DNA of 64,000 bases from Kribbella sandramycini (GCF_013131805.1 NZ_JABJRC010000011.1:1-64000), one strand, 5' to 3'; shown: positions 17,321 through 27,140, counted from the first letter of the stretch. Notes: generated by a model from the sequence alone, not told the origin. Numbers and translations are program-made.

Positions 17321-17423
17321 TCCACTCCCCTTGCGGTACGGGACGAGTACGGGCAGCAGCCTGCCGCGGCCGGTTCCTAGAGTCACGGGTTCCAGATCGG
17401 GTCGCAGGGTTGTTGGAGGGTTT

Positions 17424-17876
17424 GTGAAGAAACGTGTTGCCGGAGTCGCGACGGCGCTGGCCGGAATCGGGGCGCTGCTCGTCGCCGGACCGGCGCAGGC
17501 GGCCGACGGGTTGGAGCTTGCCCGCTTGTACTACCCGGCGGGCGAGGTGAAGGGCGGCGAGGCCCGGGCCACCGTCGACTTCCGCAGCCGCAAGTCCGTG
17601 GTCTTCCGGGACTTCAAGGTCCGCGACGTCTGCCCCGGTGACGACCTCCCGGTCCGCGGCCGGGTGGAGTGGGTCCATGCCGACGGAACCCGGGGCGTGG
17701 GCTCCTGGAAGGCCGACACGAACGGCTGCGGCGTGGACGGCACCAACTTCGGCGACATCCGGCGGACCGACACCAAGGTCATCGTCGAGGTCATGCTGAC
17801 GGTCTGCGTCTATCGGCAGTCGGGCGGCAACATCCGTTGCCACACCAGCGGCGGGCGCGCCAACCCGTACGTCTGA
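17424..17876 (+). CDS. Small secreted protein of unknown function
   Basis: The 150-residue product has a clear Sec signal peptide (VKKRVAGVATALAGIGALLV, cleavage after AQA near residue 28). The mature part of about 120 residues is probably an all-beta domain with four cysteines (DVCPGDD, NGCGVDG, TVCVYRQ, IRCHTSG) that could form two disulfides. GGAGGG precedes the GTG at 17424. I do not recognise a family. A hairpin terminator follows the gene. Confidence 0.7.
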   Translation: MKKRVAGVATALAGIGALLVAGPAQAADGLELARLYYPAGEVKGGEARATVDFRSRKSVVFRDFKVRDVCPGDDLPVRGRVEWVHADGTRGVGSWKADTNGCGVDGTNFGDIRRTDTKVIVEVMLTVCVYRQSGGNIRCHTSGGRANPYV

Positions 17877-17889
17877 GCGGCACCGCTGG

Positions 17890-17916
17890 TCCACCGGCGC
17901 CGCGTGCGCCGGTGGA
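17890..17916 (+). terminator. Intrinsic terminator after the small secreted protein gene
   Basis: An 11-bp perfect stem TCCACCGGCGC with a 5-base loop CGCGT lies 13 bases past the stop codon. Confidence 0.65.
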
Positions 17917-18026
17917 TTGCGGCGGATCATCCATGGTGTGGGGACGAAGTCTCATTCTCTCGGTGGTCGGGCGTCCATACCCTCGGAAACTCGGGGGCAC
18001 AGTGGCTCAGGACCGAGGGGAAAGAC

Positions 18027-20660
18027 ATGCGAAGTTCCCACAGAACAAGGCGTTCGGCGTGGCCGGCGGTGGTGCTGGCCGCGGCGCTGGCGCTGGTGGC
18101 GCCGTTGCTGACGGCGATGCCGGCGCAGGCGCTGGTGACGCATACGCTGACGTCGCCGGACGGGTTGACGAACATCACGGTGACCGATCAGGCCAGTGGC
18201 GCGCTGACGTACAGCGTGGTGTCGGGGAGTACGACGATCTTCGGCGACTCGCCGCTCGGGATCGCGACCAGCGGGGTCGACTTCACGTCGGGGCTGACGT
18301 ACGTCGGGGAGGCGCGCTCGGTGATCACCGAGACGTACTCGCTGCCGGCCGGGACGAAGCCGAGTTACAGCAACGACGGCCGGCAGCTGACGCTGACGTA
18401 CTCGAAGAGCGGCGCGACGATGCAGCTCGTGGTGCGGGCGTACAACGACGGGATCGCGTTCCGGTACGTGCTGCCGGGCAGCGGGAACGTCTCGATCACC
18501 GGTGAGTCGACCGGGTTCCGGTTGCCGGTCACGACTGGTGGGTGGGCGGCGCCCTGGAACGGCAACTACGAACAGGACTACATCTACCGCAACGCCACCC
18601 AGCTCAACTCCGGCGTCGATCTGACCATGCCGGCGCTGGCATCGATCAACAACAACGCCTACTACACGCTGATCAGCGAAGCCAACGTGTACAACTCGAA
18701 CGCGAGCTACGCGCCCGGCATGCTGGAAGGCGACGGGCTCGGCACCGGCTTGCTGAAACTCGCCCGGACCCCCGACCAAGGGTTCCCGATGGCGAGCACC
18801 TACCCGTTCCAGACGCCGTGGCGGGTCGCGATCATCGCGCCGAACCTCGACGTCCTCTACAACTCCGACCTGGTCCAGAACCTCAACCCGCCGGCCGCGA
18901 GTACGCCGTCCTGGGTGAAACCCGGCCGGGCAGCCTGGTCCTGGTACTCCGACGAGGACAGCGCCTCCGATCTGACCAAGCAGAAGCAGATGGTCGACTT
19001 CGCCGCGGAGATGGGTTTCGAGTACGTCACGGTCGACTGCTGTTACACCCCGGCGGTCGATCTGCCCGCGATCTCGGCGTACGCCGCACAGCGCGGCGTC
19101 AAGATCTTCGCGTGGGTCACCGCGGACGCGGCGCAGACGCCCACGCAGGCCAACCAGCTGGTCGTCGACCACAAGGCGTACGGCGTCGCCGGGCTCAAGG
19201 TCGACTTCTTCCTGAACGACTCACAGGCCGTGCAGCGCTGGTACCAGTCGATCGGCGACGCCGCGGGCGCGAACCAGATGATGCTCAACCTCCACGGCAG
19301 CACCAAACCCGGCGGTGAGAACCGGACCTGGCCGTGGGTGCTCACCTCGGAGGCCGTGGCCGGCACCGAGCACTACAAGTACCCGCCGCCCACGACGGCG
19401 GCCGCCGACGTCACGTATCCGTTCACCCGCGGCCCGATCGGCTCGATGGACTACACGCCGACGATGATCTCGCAGAACGCGTCGATCCTGACGCAGGGCC
19501 ACACGCTCGCCCAGGCGATCGTCTACAACACCGGCATGATCAACTACGCCGACTCGGCCGCGGCGTACCAGCAGTGGCCCGGGCGGCACCTCATGCGGGC
19601 CATCCCGACCACCTGGGACCAGACCAAGGTCGTCGAGGGTTTCCCGGGTGACCACATCACGCTGGCCCGGCGCTCCGGCGCCGACTGGTTCGTCGCCGGG
19701 ATGACATCGCCCGCGCGAACGGCGTCCGTACCGCTGTCGTTCCTCGGCGCGGGCACTTACACCGCGACGATCTTCTCCGACACCGCGGCCGGGCGCGTGC
19801 AGGTCAGCACGCAGCCGGTGACGAGTGCGACGACGCTGTCGCTGCCGATGATCGCGACCGGCGGGGTGTCGGTGCATATCTCGCAGACGCCGCTCCCCCA
19901 GGTCGGCAACGGCGACACCCGGTACGAGGCGGAGTCCGCGAGCAACACCCGCGCCGGCGCGGCCTCGGTCGACGCCTGCAAGGGCTGCTCGACCGGCTCG
20001 AAGGTCGGCAACGTCGGCTCGGGCGGATCCGTGCAGTTCAACAACGTGACGGCCACGACGGCCGGCACCCACAAGATGACCTTCACCTACACCTCGGCCG
20101 ACCCGCGGTCGGTCCGGATCACCGTCAACGGCACGGTGCTGAGCACGGTGAACCTGCCGGACTCGGGCGGCTGGGAGTTCGTCAACAAGTGGACGGTCGA
20201 CGTCCCGCTGGTCGCGGGCGCGAACACGATCAAGTTCGACAACCCGAGCGCGTTCGCCCCGGATATCGATGCCTTGATCATCGAACGGGCCACCGAGGCG
20301 GAGGCCGCGGGGAACACCTTGGCCGGCGGTGCGGTGACGGCCGCGTGCGCCGGTTGCTCGGGCGGCATTTTCGTGAAGTCGCTCAACGGCACTGGCACAC
20401 TCGACGTCAACGGCGTCACGGTGGCGGCCGCGGGTAACCACACCGTCCGGCTGGACTACGCGAGCGCGACGGCCCAGACCGTCCAGGTCCAGGTCAACGG
20501 CGGGACGGCGGTCACGGTCAATCTGCCCGCCACCGGGTCGGCGACGGCGGTGGCGACCAAGACACTGGGCCTGGCCCTCACGGCCGGATCCAACGTGATC
20601 AGAGTGCAGAGCGCGTCGTCCGCGGCGGTCGGGATCGACCGGCTGGGTGTCGTGCGCTGA
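18027..20660 (+). CDS. Secreted GH97 glycoside hydrolase with two C-terminal CBM-like repeats
   Basis: This 877-residue exported enzyme has a signal peptide (about 1-38, ending AMPAQA), an N-terminal GH97 beta-sandwich (about 40-280), the GH97 TIM barrel (about 300-560) and two galactose-binding-type repeats (about 630-750 and 755-877, the first starting RYEAESASNTRAG). Catalytic-core motifs include GRAAWSWYSDEDS, YVTVDCCY, GLKVDFF with Asp393, NLHGSTKPGG and GSMDYTP. The Asp in KVDFF fits the nucleophile of retaining GH97 alpha-galactosidases rather than inverting alpha-glucosidases, so an alpha-galactosidase-like activity is inferred. GAGGGG precedes the ATG at 18027. A second, cytoplasmic GH97 with a sugar importer follows. 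Confidence 0.88.
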   Translation: MRSSHRTRRSAWPAVVLAAALALVAPLLTAMPAQALVTHTLTSPDGLTNITVTDQASGALTYSVVSGSTTIFGDSPLGIATSGVDFTSGLTYVGEARSVITETYSLPAGTKPSYSNDGRQLTLTYSKSGATMQLVVRAYNDGIAFRYVLPGSGNVSITGESTGFRLPVTTGGWAAPWNGNYEQDYIYRNATQLNSGVDLTMPALASINNNAYYTLISEANVYNSNASYAPGMLEGDGLGTGLLKLARTPDQGFPMASTYPFQTPWRVAIIAPNLDVLYNSDLVQNLNPPAASTPSWVKPGRAAWSWYSDEDSASDLTKQKQMVDFAAEMGFEYVTVDCCYTPAVDLPAISAYAAQRGVKIFAWVTADAAQTPTQANQLVVDHKAYGVAGLKVDFFLNDSQAVQRWYQSIGDAAGANQMMLNLHGSTKPGGENRTWPWVLTSEAVAGTEHYKYPPPTTAAADVTYPFTRGPIGSMDYTPTMISQNASILTQGHTLAQAIVYNTGMINYADSAAAYQQWPGRHLMRAIPTTWDQTKVVEGFPGDHITLARRSGADWFVAGMTSPARTASVPLSFLGAGTYTATIFSDTAAGRVQVSTQPVTSATTLSLPMIATGGVSVHISQTPLPQVGNGDTRYEAESASNTRAGAASVDACKGCSTGSKVGNVGSGGSVQFNNVTATTAGTHKMTFTYTSADPRSVRITVNGTVLSTVNLPDSGGWEFVNKWTVDVPLVAGANTIKFDNPSAFAPDIDALIIERATEAEAAGNTLAGGAVTAACAGCSGGIFVKSLNGTGTLDVNGVTVAAAGNHTVRLDYASATAQTVQVQVNGGTAVTVNLPATGSATAVATKTLGLALTAGSNVIRVQSASSAAVGIDRLGVVR

Positions 20661-20671
20661 TCGTCCGTAAC

Positions 20672-20711
20672 CAGGCCGCACACCCCGGGTAGCAGCGGGG
20701 TGTGCGGCCTG
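20672..20711 (+). terminator. Strong intrinsic terminator after the secreted GH97 gene
   Basis: A perfect 16-bp stem CAGGCCGCACACCCCG around an 8-base loop, followed by CTTTGTTTC, starts 11 bases past the stop. It isolates the secreted GH97 from the downstream GH97/importer operon. Confidence 0.85.
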
Positions 20712-20837
20712 CTTTGTTTCGTCGGATCGTCCATGTCGGAGCGCTGAACAGCCATGTTCGCGGGGGTGCCGCCTGACTATGGTTGCGCTCCAAGAGGCGT
20801 TCCGAGCGCCGTTATCCCAACGCAACATGGAGAAACT

Positions 20838-23291
20838 GTGGGCAACCAGGTCGACCGCCGCCCGAGGATCCGGAACGGCGCTGTCGGCGCCGCGCTCTCG
20901 GTCGGCGAATCATCCATCGACCTGACGATCACGCGCCGCGATCAGCCACTCGTGGTGGTTGCCCTCGGCATCGGCGTGGACGGCGTCGACCTCGGCGCGG
21001 GCTCGACGGTCGTCCGCTCGGCCGAGTTCCCGGTCGTCGAGGAGTGGTTCGCTCCGTCCGGAAAGGCGCGCGGCGAGCACCTGGTCGACCACCGCGAGCT
21101 GCGGGTCGAGCTGCAGCACACGGCAACCGGCCGCGCCTGGGTCATCCGCATCCGGATCGGCCCGGACGGCGTCGCCGTCCGCTATGCCATGCCGGAGCTG
21201 CCGGGCACCACGACCCTGACCGCCGACCACACCCGCCTCGACCTGAGCCAGTTCGACCGGGCCTGGGTCCTCGACCACCAGACCTGGTACGAGACCCCGC
21301 GCGTCGGCGTCGACCTCGCCGACCTCGAGCCCGGCGCGTACGGTTTCCCCTTCCTCGCCCGATCGGACGACGGCTACCTGCTGGTCTCCGAGTCCGGGAT
21401 CGACGGCCGGTACGCCGGCGCCCACGCAGCCGTCGCCGATCAGCGACTCGGATTCGGTATCGCCGACGTCCCGGTCGAGATCGCCCGCGGCGACGTCACA
21501 CCGTGGCGGGTCTTCGTGATCGGCTCCCTCGCCGACGTCGTCGAATCGCTGCTCGTCGACGAACTGGCCGCCCCCGTCCGGCCCGAACTGGCAGGTGCCC
21601 GCTGGGTGCGCCCCGGCCGGGCCGCCTGGTCGTGGTGGTCCGACTTCTACTCCGGCGCTCAGCTGGCCGAGCAGAAGCGCTTCGTGGACGCCGCGGCCGA
21701 GCTCTCCTGGGAGCACCTCCTGATCGACTGCGGCTGGGAGGAGACCTGGGTCCCGGAGATCGTCGCGTACGCGAGCCGCCGCGGCATCCAGGTCCACCTG
21801 TGGACCGTCTGGCACGACCTCGACGGCCCGGAGAAACTCGGCAAGCTCGCGCTCTGGCGCTCCTGGGGCGTCGCCGGGATCAAGGTCGACTTCATGGAGT
21901 CGGAGTCCAAGGACCGGTATCGCTGGTACGACACCGTGCTGCAGGAGACCGCGCGCCTCGGCCTGATGGTGAACTTCCACGGCTCGGTGATCCCGCGCGG
22001 CTGGGCGCGAACCTGGCCGCAGGTCGTCGGCTACGAGGCTGTCCGCGGTTCGGAGTACTACGTCTTCTACAACGACACCCCCCTGACGGCCGAGCACAAC
22101 GTCATCCAGCCGTTCACCCGCAATGTGGTCGGCGCGATGGACTACACGCCGGTCGCGTTCTCGGCCCCGGACCGGGTCACCAGCGACGGTCACGAGCTGG
22201 CGCTCAGCGTGGTGTTCGAGTGCGGTATCACGCACTTCGCGGACGACGTCGCGGCGTACGCCGAGCGCCCGCTCGCGGCCCGCTTCCTCGCCGAGCTCGC
22301 GCCGGTCTGGGAGGAGACGATCCTGCTCTCCGGAACACCCGACACCGAAGCCGTGCTCGCACGCCGGTCCGGTGACCGCTGGTTCATCGGCTGTATCGCC
22401 GCGGGCGATCAGCGCGTGCTCACCGTCGACCTGAGCCGCCTGGGACTCACCGATCCGCAGGCCTGGATCGTCGCGGACGCCGTCGGCGGGCTGGCCGAAC
22501 GGGCGCTGGCGGCCCGCACGTTCGACGTCGAACTGGCCGCGAACGGCGGCTTCGTCGCGATCGTCTCGGACGGCGAACTGTTCCGCTCCCGCCCGAACCC
22601 GACGGCCGCGGCCCCCACGGTCGAACCGGCCCTGGTCGAGCTCGACGAGCAGCACACCGCCGTCATCACCGCCGGCGCCCGCGTGCGCGTGGCGCCCGGG
22701 TGGAGCGCCACGGCGCTCGGCGACGGCCGGTGGCGCGTCCAGGCGCCGAGCGACCTGCCGCCCGGAGCGCAGGGCGTCATCACCGTCGAGTCGGCCGCGA
22801 TGCCGCCGGTGGTCGCGCACGCCCGCGCCGTCGTCCCGCTGGCGACCGGCGTGCACCGCGTGTCGGCCTTGCCGATGCTTGCCTTCGACAACGAAAGTGG
22901 TCCGGTCGAACGCGATCAGAGCAACGGCGGCGGCAACCCCGCCGACGGGGCGCCGATGCGGGTCGCCGGGACGCCCTTCGCCGACGGGCTCGGAGTGTCC
23001 ACGCCATCGGCGGTCCAGCTGTACTTCGGCGGTCACGCCGGCCGATTCACCACCGCGGTGGGGATCGACGACGAGACGCCGCAGACCCGCACCCGGGCCG
23101 TCGTGAGCGGCGACGGCCGGGAGCTGGGTTCCGTCGTACTGGAGGCAGGAGAACCCGCGGTCGAGCTCGACCTCGACGTCTCCGGCGTTCGCGTACTCAC
23201 CTTGTCCACCCGACAGGTCGCCGCCGGCGATCCGCCCGCGCACGTGGACTGGGCCTCGGCCCGCCTCATTGTGACGAAAGGAAGCAAATGA
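20838..23291 (+). CDS. Cytoplasmic GH97 glycoside hydrolase with NPCBM domain
   Basis: The 817-residue enzyme has the same GH97 core as the upstream secreted protein (GRAAWSWWSDFYSG, LLIDCGWEETW, GIKVDFM with Asp351, VNFHGSVIPRGW, GAMDYTP) but no signal peptide. Its C-terminus, about 670-817, is an NPCBM domain (RVSALPMLAFDNESGPVERD, FADGLGVSTPSAVQLYFGG), a module named from alpha-galactosidases. The GTG at 20838 lies after GGAG. Its TGA overlaps the ATG of a CUT1 binding protein, so it is the first gene of a sugar-import operon. It probably hydrolyses imported alpha-galactosides; specificity is inferred from the retained KVDF aspartate and the NPCBM. Confidence 0.88.
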   Translation: MGNQVDRRPRIRNGAVGAALSVGESSIDLTITRRDQPLVVVALGIGVDGVDLGAGSTVVRSAEFPVVEEWFAPSGKARGEHLVDHRELRVELQHTATGRAWVIRIRIGPDGVAVRYAMPELPGTTTLTADHTRLDLSQFDRAWVLDHQTWYETPRVGVDLADLEPGAYGFPFLARSDDGYLLVSESGIDGRYAGAHAAVADQRLGFGIADVPVEIARGDVTPWRVFVIGSLADVVESLLVDELAAPVRPELAGARWVRPGRAAWSWWSDFYSGAQLAEQKRFVDAAAELSWEHLLIDCGWEETWVPEIVAYASRRGIQVHLWTVWHDLDGPEKLGKLALWRSWGVAGIKVDFMESESKDRYRWYDTVLQETARLGLMVNFHGSVIPRGWARTWPQVVGYEAVRGSEYYVFYNDTPLTAEHNVIQPFTRNVVGAMDYTPVAFSAPDRVTSDGHELALSVVFECGITHFADDVAAYAERPLAARFLAELAPVWEETILLSGTPDTEAVLARRSGDRWFIGCIAAGDQRVLTVDLSRLGLTDPQAWIVADAVGGLAERALAARTFDVELAANGGFVAIVSDGELFRSRPNPTAAAPTVEPALVELDEQHTAVITAGARVRVAPGWSATALGDGRWRVQAPSDLPPGAQGVITVESAAMPPVVAHARAVVPLATGVHRVSALPMLAFDNESGPVERDQSNGGGNPADGAPMRVAGTPFADGLGVSTPSAVQLYFGGHAGRFTTAVGIDDETPQTRTRAVVSGDGRELGSVVLEAGEPAVELDLDVSGVRVLTLSTRQVAAGDPPAHVDWASARLIVTKGSK

Positions 23292-24556
23292 CCAGGAAAA
23301 CGTTGCTGGCGCCGGCGATCGTGGCGGTCGCGGCGCTGCTCGCGGGGTGTTCGAGCGGTAGCGGGTCGTCGGAGTCGGACGGACCGGTGACCATCACGTA
23401 CGGGATCTGGGCCGGGACCCAAACCCCGGCCATGCAGGAGATCGCGACCGCGTTCACCGCGGAGAACCCGAACATCACGGTGAAGATCCAGGAACGCCCG
23501 TACCCCGAGTTCTGGTCGACGCTGCAGACCAGCGCCGCGGGCGGGACGGCGCCGGACGCGTTCTGGATGCTCGCCCAGCAGATCCGCCCGTACGCCGCCG
23601 GGAACCAGCTGCTCGACATCTCCGATGCCGTCAAGGAGCAGCAGGTCGATCTCGCGAAGTACCCGAAGGCCGTCCTCGACCTGTACGACCAGGGCGACGG
23701 CAAGCTCTACGGGCTGCCGAAGGACGTCGACACGAACGCCGTCTGGTTCAACAAGGCGCTGTTCGACAAGGCCGGCGTCGCGTACCCGAAGGCCGGCTGG
23801 ACCTGGGCCGACTTCCGCGAGACGGCGAAGAAGCTGACCGACCCGGCCGCCGGAACCTGGGGCGTGGCCGCGCCGCTGGACTACCAGGGCGGGTACTACA
23901 ACTCGATCTTCCAGGCCGGCGGCAAGGTGATCGCCGACGACGGCAAGACGGCGGCCATCGACAGCCCGGAGGCTCAGGCCGGGATCAGGTTCTGGACCGA
24001 CCTGCAGGCCGACAAGTCCTCGCCGACGCTGCAGCAGCTGTCCGACACCGAGGCCGAGACGATGTTCGAGCAGGGCAAGGTCGCGATGTACGTGTCCGGC
24101 GCCTACTGGGCGCTGAAGCTCTACGACAACCAGGCGATCCGGGCCAAGGTCGACGTCGCGCCGCTGCCGACCGGCGTCAAGCAGGCGACCGTGACGAGCG
24201 GGATCGAGAACGTCGGGTACGCCGGCACCAAGCACCCGGAGGCGGTGAAGAAGTTCCTGCTGTTCGCGAGCGGTGAGAAGGCGGCGAACATCCAGGCCAA
24301 GTCGGGCGCGGTGCTCCCGGCGTACCAGGGCGCCGAGAAGACCTGGATGAACGCGATGCCGGAGTTCAAGAACCTGCAGGTGTTCATCGACGCCAAGGCG
24401 TACTCGGTGCCGCTGCCGGTCCAGGGCAACGCGGCCGAATGGCAGGGGCTGCAGGCCAAGTACCTGACGCCCGCGTGGGACGGCAAGGTCTCGGTCGCCG
24501 ACGCCACCGCCCAGTACGCCGACGCCATCGACAAAGTGCTGGCCGAGAACGGATGA
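23288..24556 (+). CDS. Sugar ABC transporter substrate-binding lipoprotein (CUT1)
   Basis: This 422-residue extracellular solute-binding protein (SBP_bac_1/8 type) has a lipobox LLAGC near residue 20. The pattern FTAENPNITVKIQERPYPEFW, GGTAPDAFWM and GLPKDVDTNAVWFNKALFDKAGV is standard for family-1 oligosaccharide-binding proteins. It starts in an ATGA overlap with the GH97 gene and its own stop overlaps the first permease gene. It should capture the oligosaccharide released by the secreted GH97 or a related alpha-galactoside. The operon has no ATPase gene, as is common in actinomycetes where an MsiK-type ATPase is shared. Confidence 0.92.
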   Translation: MTRKTLLAPAIVAVAALLAGCSSGSGSSESDGPVTITYGIWAGTQTPAMQEIATAFTAENPNITVKIQERPYPEFWSTLQTSAAGGTAPDAFWMLAQQIRPYAAGNQLLDISDAVKEQQVDLAKYPKAVLDLYDQGDGKLYGLPKDVDTNAVWFNKALFDKAGVAYPKAGWTWADFRETAKKLTDPAAGTWGVAAPLDYQGGYYNSIFQAGGKVIADDGKTAAIDSPEAQAGIRFWTDLQADKSSPTLQQLSDTEAETMFEQGKVAMYVSGAYWALKLYDNQAIRAKVDVAPLPTGVKQATVTSGIENVGYAGTKHPEAVKKFLLFASGEKAANIQAKSGAVLPAYQGAEKTWMNAMPEFKNLQVFIDAKAYSVPLPVQGNAAEWQGLQAKYLTPAWDGKVSVADATAQYADAIDKVLAENG

Positions 24557-25455
24557 CGAGACAGCCGGCGCGCCCGCGCACCTCGGGCCGGATCGACTGG
24601 TCGGCGTACGCGATGATCGCGCCGGCCTTCGCCGGGCTGGCCGCGCTCTACCTGTGGCCGTTCCTGTCCACGTTCCTGAAGAGTTTCCAGACCGTGCCGG
24701 TCTTCGGCCCGGGCCGGTTCACCGGCGGCGCGAACTACGACAAGCTGCTCGCGGACGCCGACTTCTGGGGCGCGCTCGGCAACTCGGCGAAGTACACCGC
24801 GATCGTGCTGCTCGGCATCCCGCTGGCGATCGTGCTGGCGGCGATGATCCAGCAGGTCGCCCGCGGCCGGGCCGTCTACCGGGTGCTGTTCTTCCTGCCG
24901 GTGGTCACGCTGCCGGTGGCGGTCGGCATGGTCTGGCGGTTCATCCTGAACGGCGACTTCGGGTTGCTCAACTACGCGCTGTCGCTGATCGGCGTCCCCG
25001 GGCAGTACTGGGTGGCCGACGACCGGTTCGCCGTCTACGCGTTCGCGGTGGTCGGGATCTGGATGGGGCTCGGCGTGAATCTGATCATTCTCGGGGCCGG
25101 TCTGCAGAACATCCCGGTCGATCTCTACGAGGCGTCGGCCCTGGACGGCGCGAGCCGGGTCCGGCAGTTCTTCGCGATCACGTTACCGCTGCTCAGCCCG
25201 AGCGTTTTCTTCGTGACCATTCTGACGACGATCTCGGCATTACAGATGTTCGATCTCGTCTTCATCATGCTGGGCAGTGTCAACAACACCGCGCTGAGCG
25301 GCTCGAAAACCATCGTCTATCTCTTTTACGAAGCCGCTTTCGTGCAGTTCAAACAGGGGTACGCCGCGGCGATCGCGATCGTGTTGCTGGTGATCATCAT
25401 GATCGTGACCGCCGTCCAGTTCGCCGTGCAGAAGAAGTGGGTCGTCTATGACTAG
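24553..25455 (+). CDS. Sugar ABC transporter permease 1 (CUT1, MalF type)
   Basis: The 300-residue permease has six membrane segments and the cytoplasmic EAA loop as DLYEASALDGASRVRQFFAITLPLLSP, here described at about residues 195-220, which docks with the ATPase. It pairs with the next permease to form the channel. It starts in an ATGA overlap with the binding protein and overlaps the second permease by eight bases, showing tight translational coupling. Confidence 0.93.
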   Translation: MTRQPARPRTSGRIDWSAYAMIAPAFAGLAALYLWPFLSTFLKSFQTVPVFGPGRFTGGANYDKLLADADFWGALGNSAKYTAIVLLGIPLAIVLAAMIQQVARGRAVYRVLFFLPVVTLPVAVGMVWRFILNGDFGLLNYALSLIGVPGQYWVADDRFAVYAFAVVGIWMGLGVNLIILGAGLQNIPVDLYEASALDGASRVRQFFAITLPLLSPSVFFVTILTTISALQMFDLVFIMLGSVNNTALSGSKTIVYLFYEAAFVQFKQGYAAAIAIVLLVIIMIVTAVQFAVQKKWVVYD

Positions 25456-26272
25456 CCGGGGCGCCGGGCAATGGCGCATTCACGTCGTCCTGATCGTCGC
25501 CGCGACGCTGATGGTGGTTCCGTTCGGCTGGGAGATCCTGACCTCGTTCAAGACCAGTAACGAGGTCGCGTCGCTACCGCCGACGCTGTTCCCGGCGGAG
25601 CCGACGGCCGGCGGCTTCCGGACCTTCTTCGACAAGACGCCGTTCCTGGCGCAGTTCCTGGTCTCGGCGGGCTCGCTGATCCTGCGCGTCGCCGGCCAGG
25701 TCTTCGTCGCGGCGCTGGCCGGTTACGCGTTCGCCCGGCTGAACTTCCCCGGCCGCCGGACGTTGTTCGCCTGCTTCCTGCTGATGCTGATGGTGCCGAG
25801 CCAGCTGTTCCTGCTCGGCCAGTTCGACATCATGAAGGGGCTGGGCCTGCTCGACACGCTGCCCGCGCTCGCGATCCCCGGCATCTTCTCGGCGTTCGGG
25901 ACCTTCCTGATGCGGCAGGCCTTCCTGACCATGCCGAAGGAGTACGAGGAGGCAGCGCGACTCGACGGCGCGGGCACCTTCCGCACCTTCTGGAGCGTGA
26001 TGCTCCCGATGGCGCGACCGATGCTGGCGGCGCTCGCCGTCCTCACGTCGCTCTACTCGTGGAACGACCTGCTCTGGCCGTTGATCGTCGCGCCGGCCGG
26101 CGACGCCCGGCCGCTGCCGGTCGGGCTGGCCGGCCTGCAAGGCCAGTTCGGGACGGACTACCCGACGCTGATGGCCGGTGCACTGATCTGCACCCTGCCG
26201 CTGGTCGTGGTGTTCATCGTGTTGCAACGGCAGTTCTTCGCCGGGATCGCCAACAGCGGTCTGAAGGGCTAG
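25448..26272 (+). CDS. Sugar ABC transporter permease 2 (CUT1, MalG type)
   Basis: The 274-residue inner-membrane protein has six hydrophobic segments and a MalG-type EAA loop (EYEEAARLDGAGTFRTFWSVM, near residues 165-185). N-terminal HVVLIVAATLMVVPFGWEILTSFKT and the C-terminal ISNSGLKG-like ending (IANSGLKG) are typical of MalG homologues. It completes the importer begun by the binding protein and permease 1. Its stop lies four bases from the stop of the converging AraC-type gene. Confidence 0.93.
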   Translation: MTSRGAGQWRIHVVLIVAATLMVVPFGWEILTSFKTSNEVASLPPTLFPAEPTAGGFRTFFDKTPFLAQFLVSAGSLILRVAGQVFVAALAGYAFARLNFPGRRTLFACFLLMLMVPSQLFLLGQFDIMKGLGLLDTLPALAIPGIFSAFGTFLMRQAFLTMPKEYEEAARLDGAGTFRTFWSVMLPMARPMLAALAVLTSLYSWNDLLWPLIVAPAGDARPLPVGLAGLQGQFGTDYPTLMAGALICTLPLVVVFIVLQRQFFAGIANSGLKG

Positions 26273-26276
26273 CGGG

Positions 26277-27140
26277 TCAGACGGCGTCGCGGCGGCGGAA
26301 CTGGGTCGGGCTCATGCCGTGGAAGCGGCTGAACTGCCGGGAGAAGTAGAGCGGGTCGGCGTAACCGAGCTCGTCGGCGATCTTCGCGACCGTCGCCGGC
26401 GAGCTGTCGAGCAGCGTCCGCGCGCGAGCCATCCGCAGGCTCTGGTGGTAGGCCAGGACGCCGCCGCCGGTGACCTTGCGGAACAGCGCGCTCAGATGGG
26501 ACGGCGAGACGCCGACCAGCTTCGCCAGCTCCGGAACCCGGACGCTGCTGTCCAGCCGATCGGCCAGATAGCTCATCGCCCGCTCCAGCGGATCGCCGTC
26601 GGCCGGCATCACCCGATCGACGTTGATCTGCGTGAGCAGCTTCCACGCGGCGCCCGCCGTACCGATCAGCCAGGCCGGCGCCTGGCCGCGCTCCAGGGTG
26701 GAGACGATCTCGTCGAGCAGCGCAACCGCCCGCTCCATCCGGCGGATCGGGACGATCGGCCGCTCCACCGAGACCTCCAGCGTCTCGACCAGCTCGGCGA
26801 CGTCCGTCCCGGACAGGTGGCACCACCAGATCGTCCACGGATTGTCGGCGTCGGCGCCGTACGTGTGCGGCACGCCGCGCGGAATGATCAGCGCGGACTG
26901 CGAACCGATCCGGTGCGTCGTTTCGCCGACCCGGGCCCAGCCCATACCGGAGGCGCAGACAATGACGATCGTCTCGTCAATACCGCGCGGCCTTTGCATC
27001 CGGTGCCCGGCGGCGGCCGGGAAACAGCCGGCCACGGTGACGGCGAGCCGCCGGGTGACCGGGCGCGCCAAGGCCGCCGTCACCAACGGTCGCGGCACCA
27101 CCACGATCCGCTCGTTCCGAAAGCCTTCCTGAATCGACAT
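26277..27140 (-). CDS. AraC-family transcriptional regulator (sugar-operon type)
   Basis: The 287-residue protein has an N-terminal cupin-like ligand domain (AraC_binding, with RMQRPRGIDETIVIVCASG and IPRGVPHTYGAD) and a C-terminal double helix-turn-helix (VRVPELAKLVGVSPSHLSALFRK and VAKIADELGYADPLYFSRQF). This architecture is shared with XylR/RhaS-type activators of sugar operons. The ATG at 27140 has GGGGG just upstream; the frame extends further but without a ribosome site. It converges on the GH97/CUT1 operon and is its most likely local regulator, although it would act from another strand and its operator was not identified. Confidence 0.88.
   Translation of the reverse strand: MSIQEGFRNERIVVVPRPLVTAALARPVTRRLAVTVAGCFPAAAGHRMQRPRGIDETIVIVCASGMGWARVGETTHRIGSQSALIIPRGVPHTYGADADNPWTIWWCHLSGTDVAELVETLEVSVERPIVPIRRMERAVALLDEIVSTLERGQAPAWLIGTAGAAWKLLTQINVDRVMPADGDPLERAMSYLADRLDSSVRVPELAKLVGVSPSHLSALFRKVTGGGVLAYHQSLRMARARTLLDSSPATVAKIADELGYADPLYFSRQFSRFHGMSPTQFRRRDAV

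Noticed and set aside
20910..23243. Long minus-strand frame opposite the cytoplasmic GH97 gene
   Set aside because: No recognisable motifs; GC-bias shadow of a well-supported gene.
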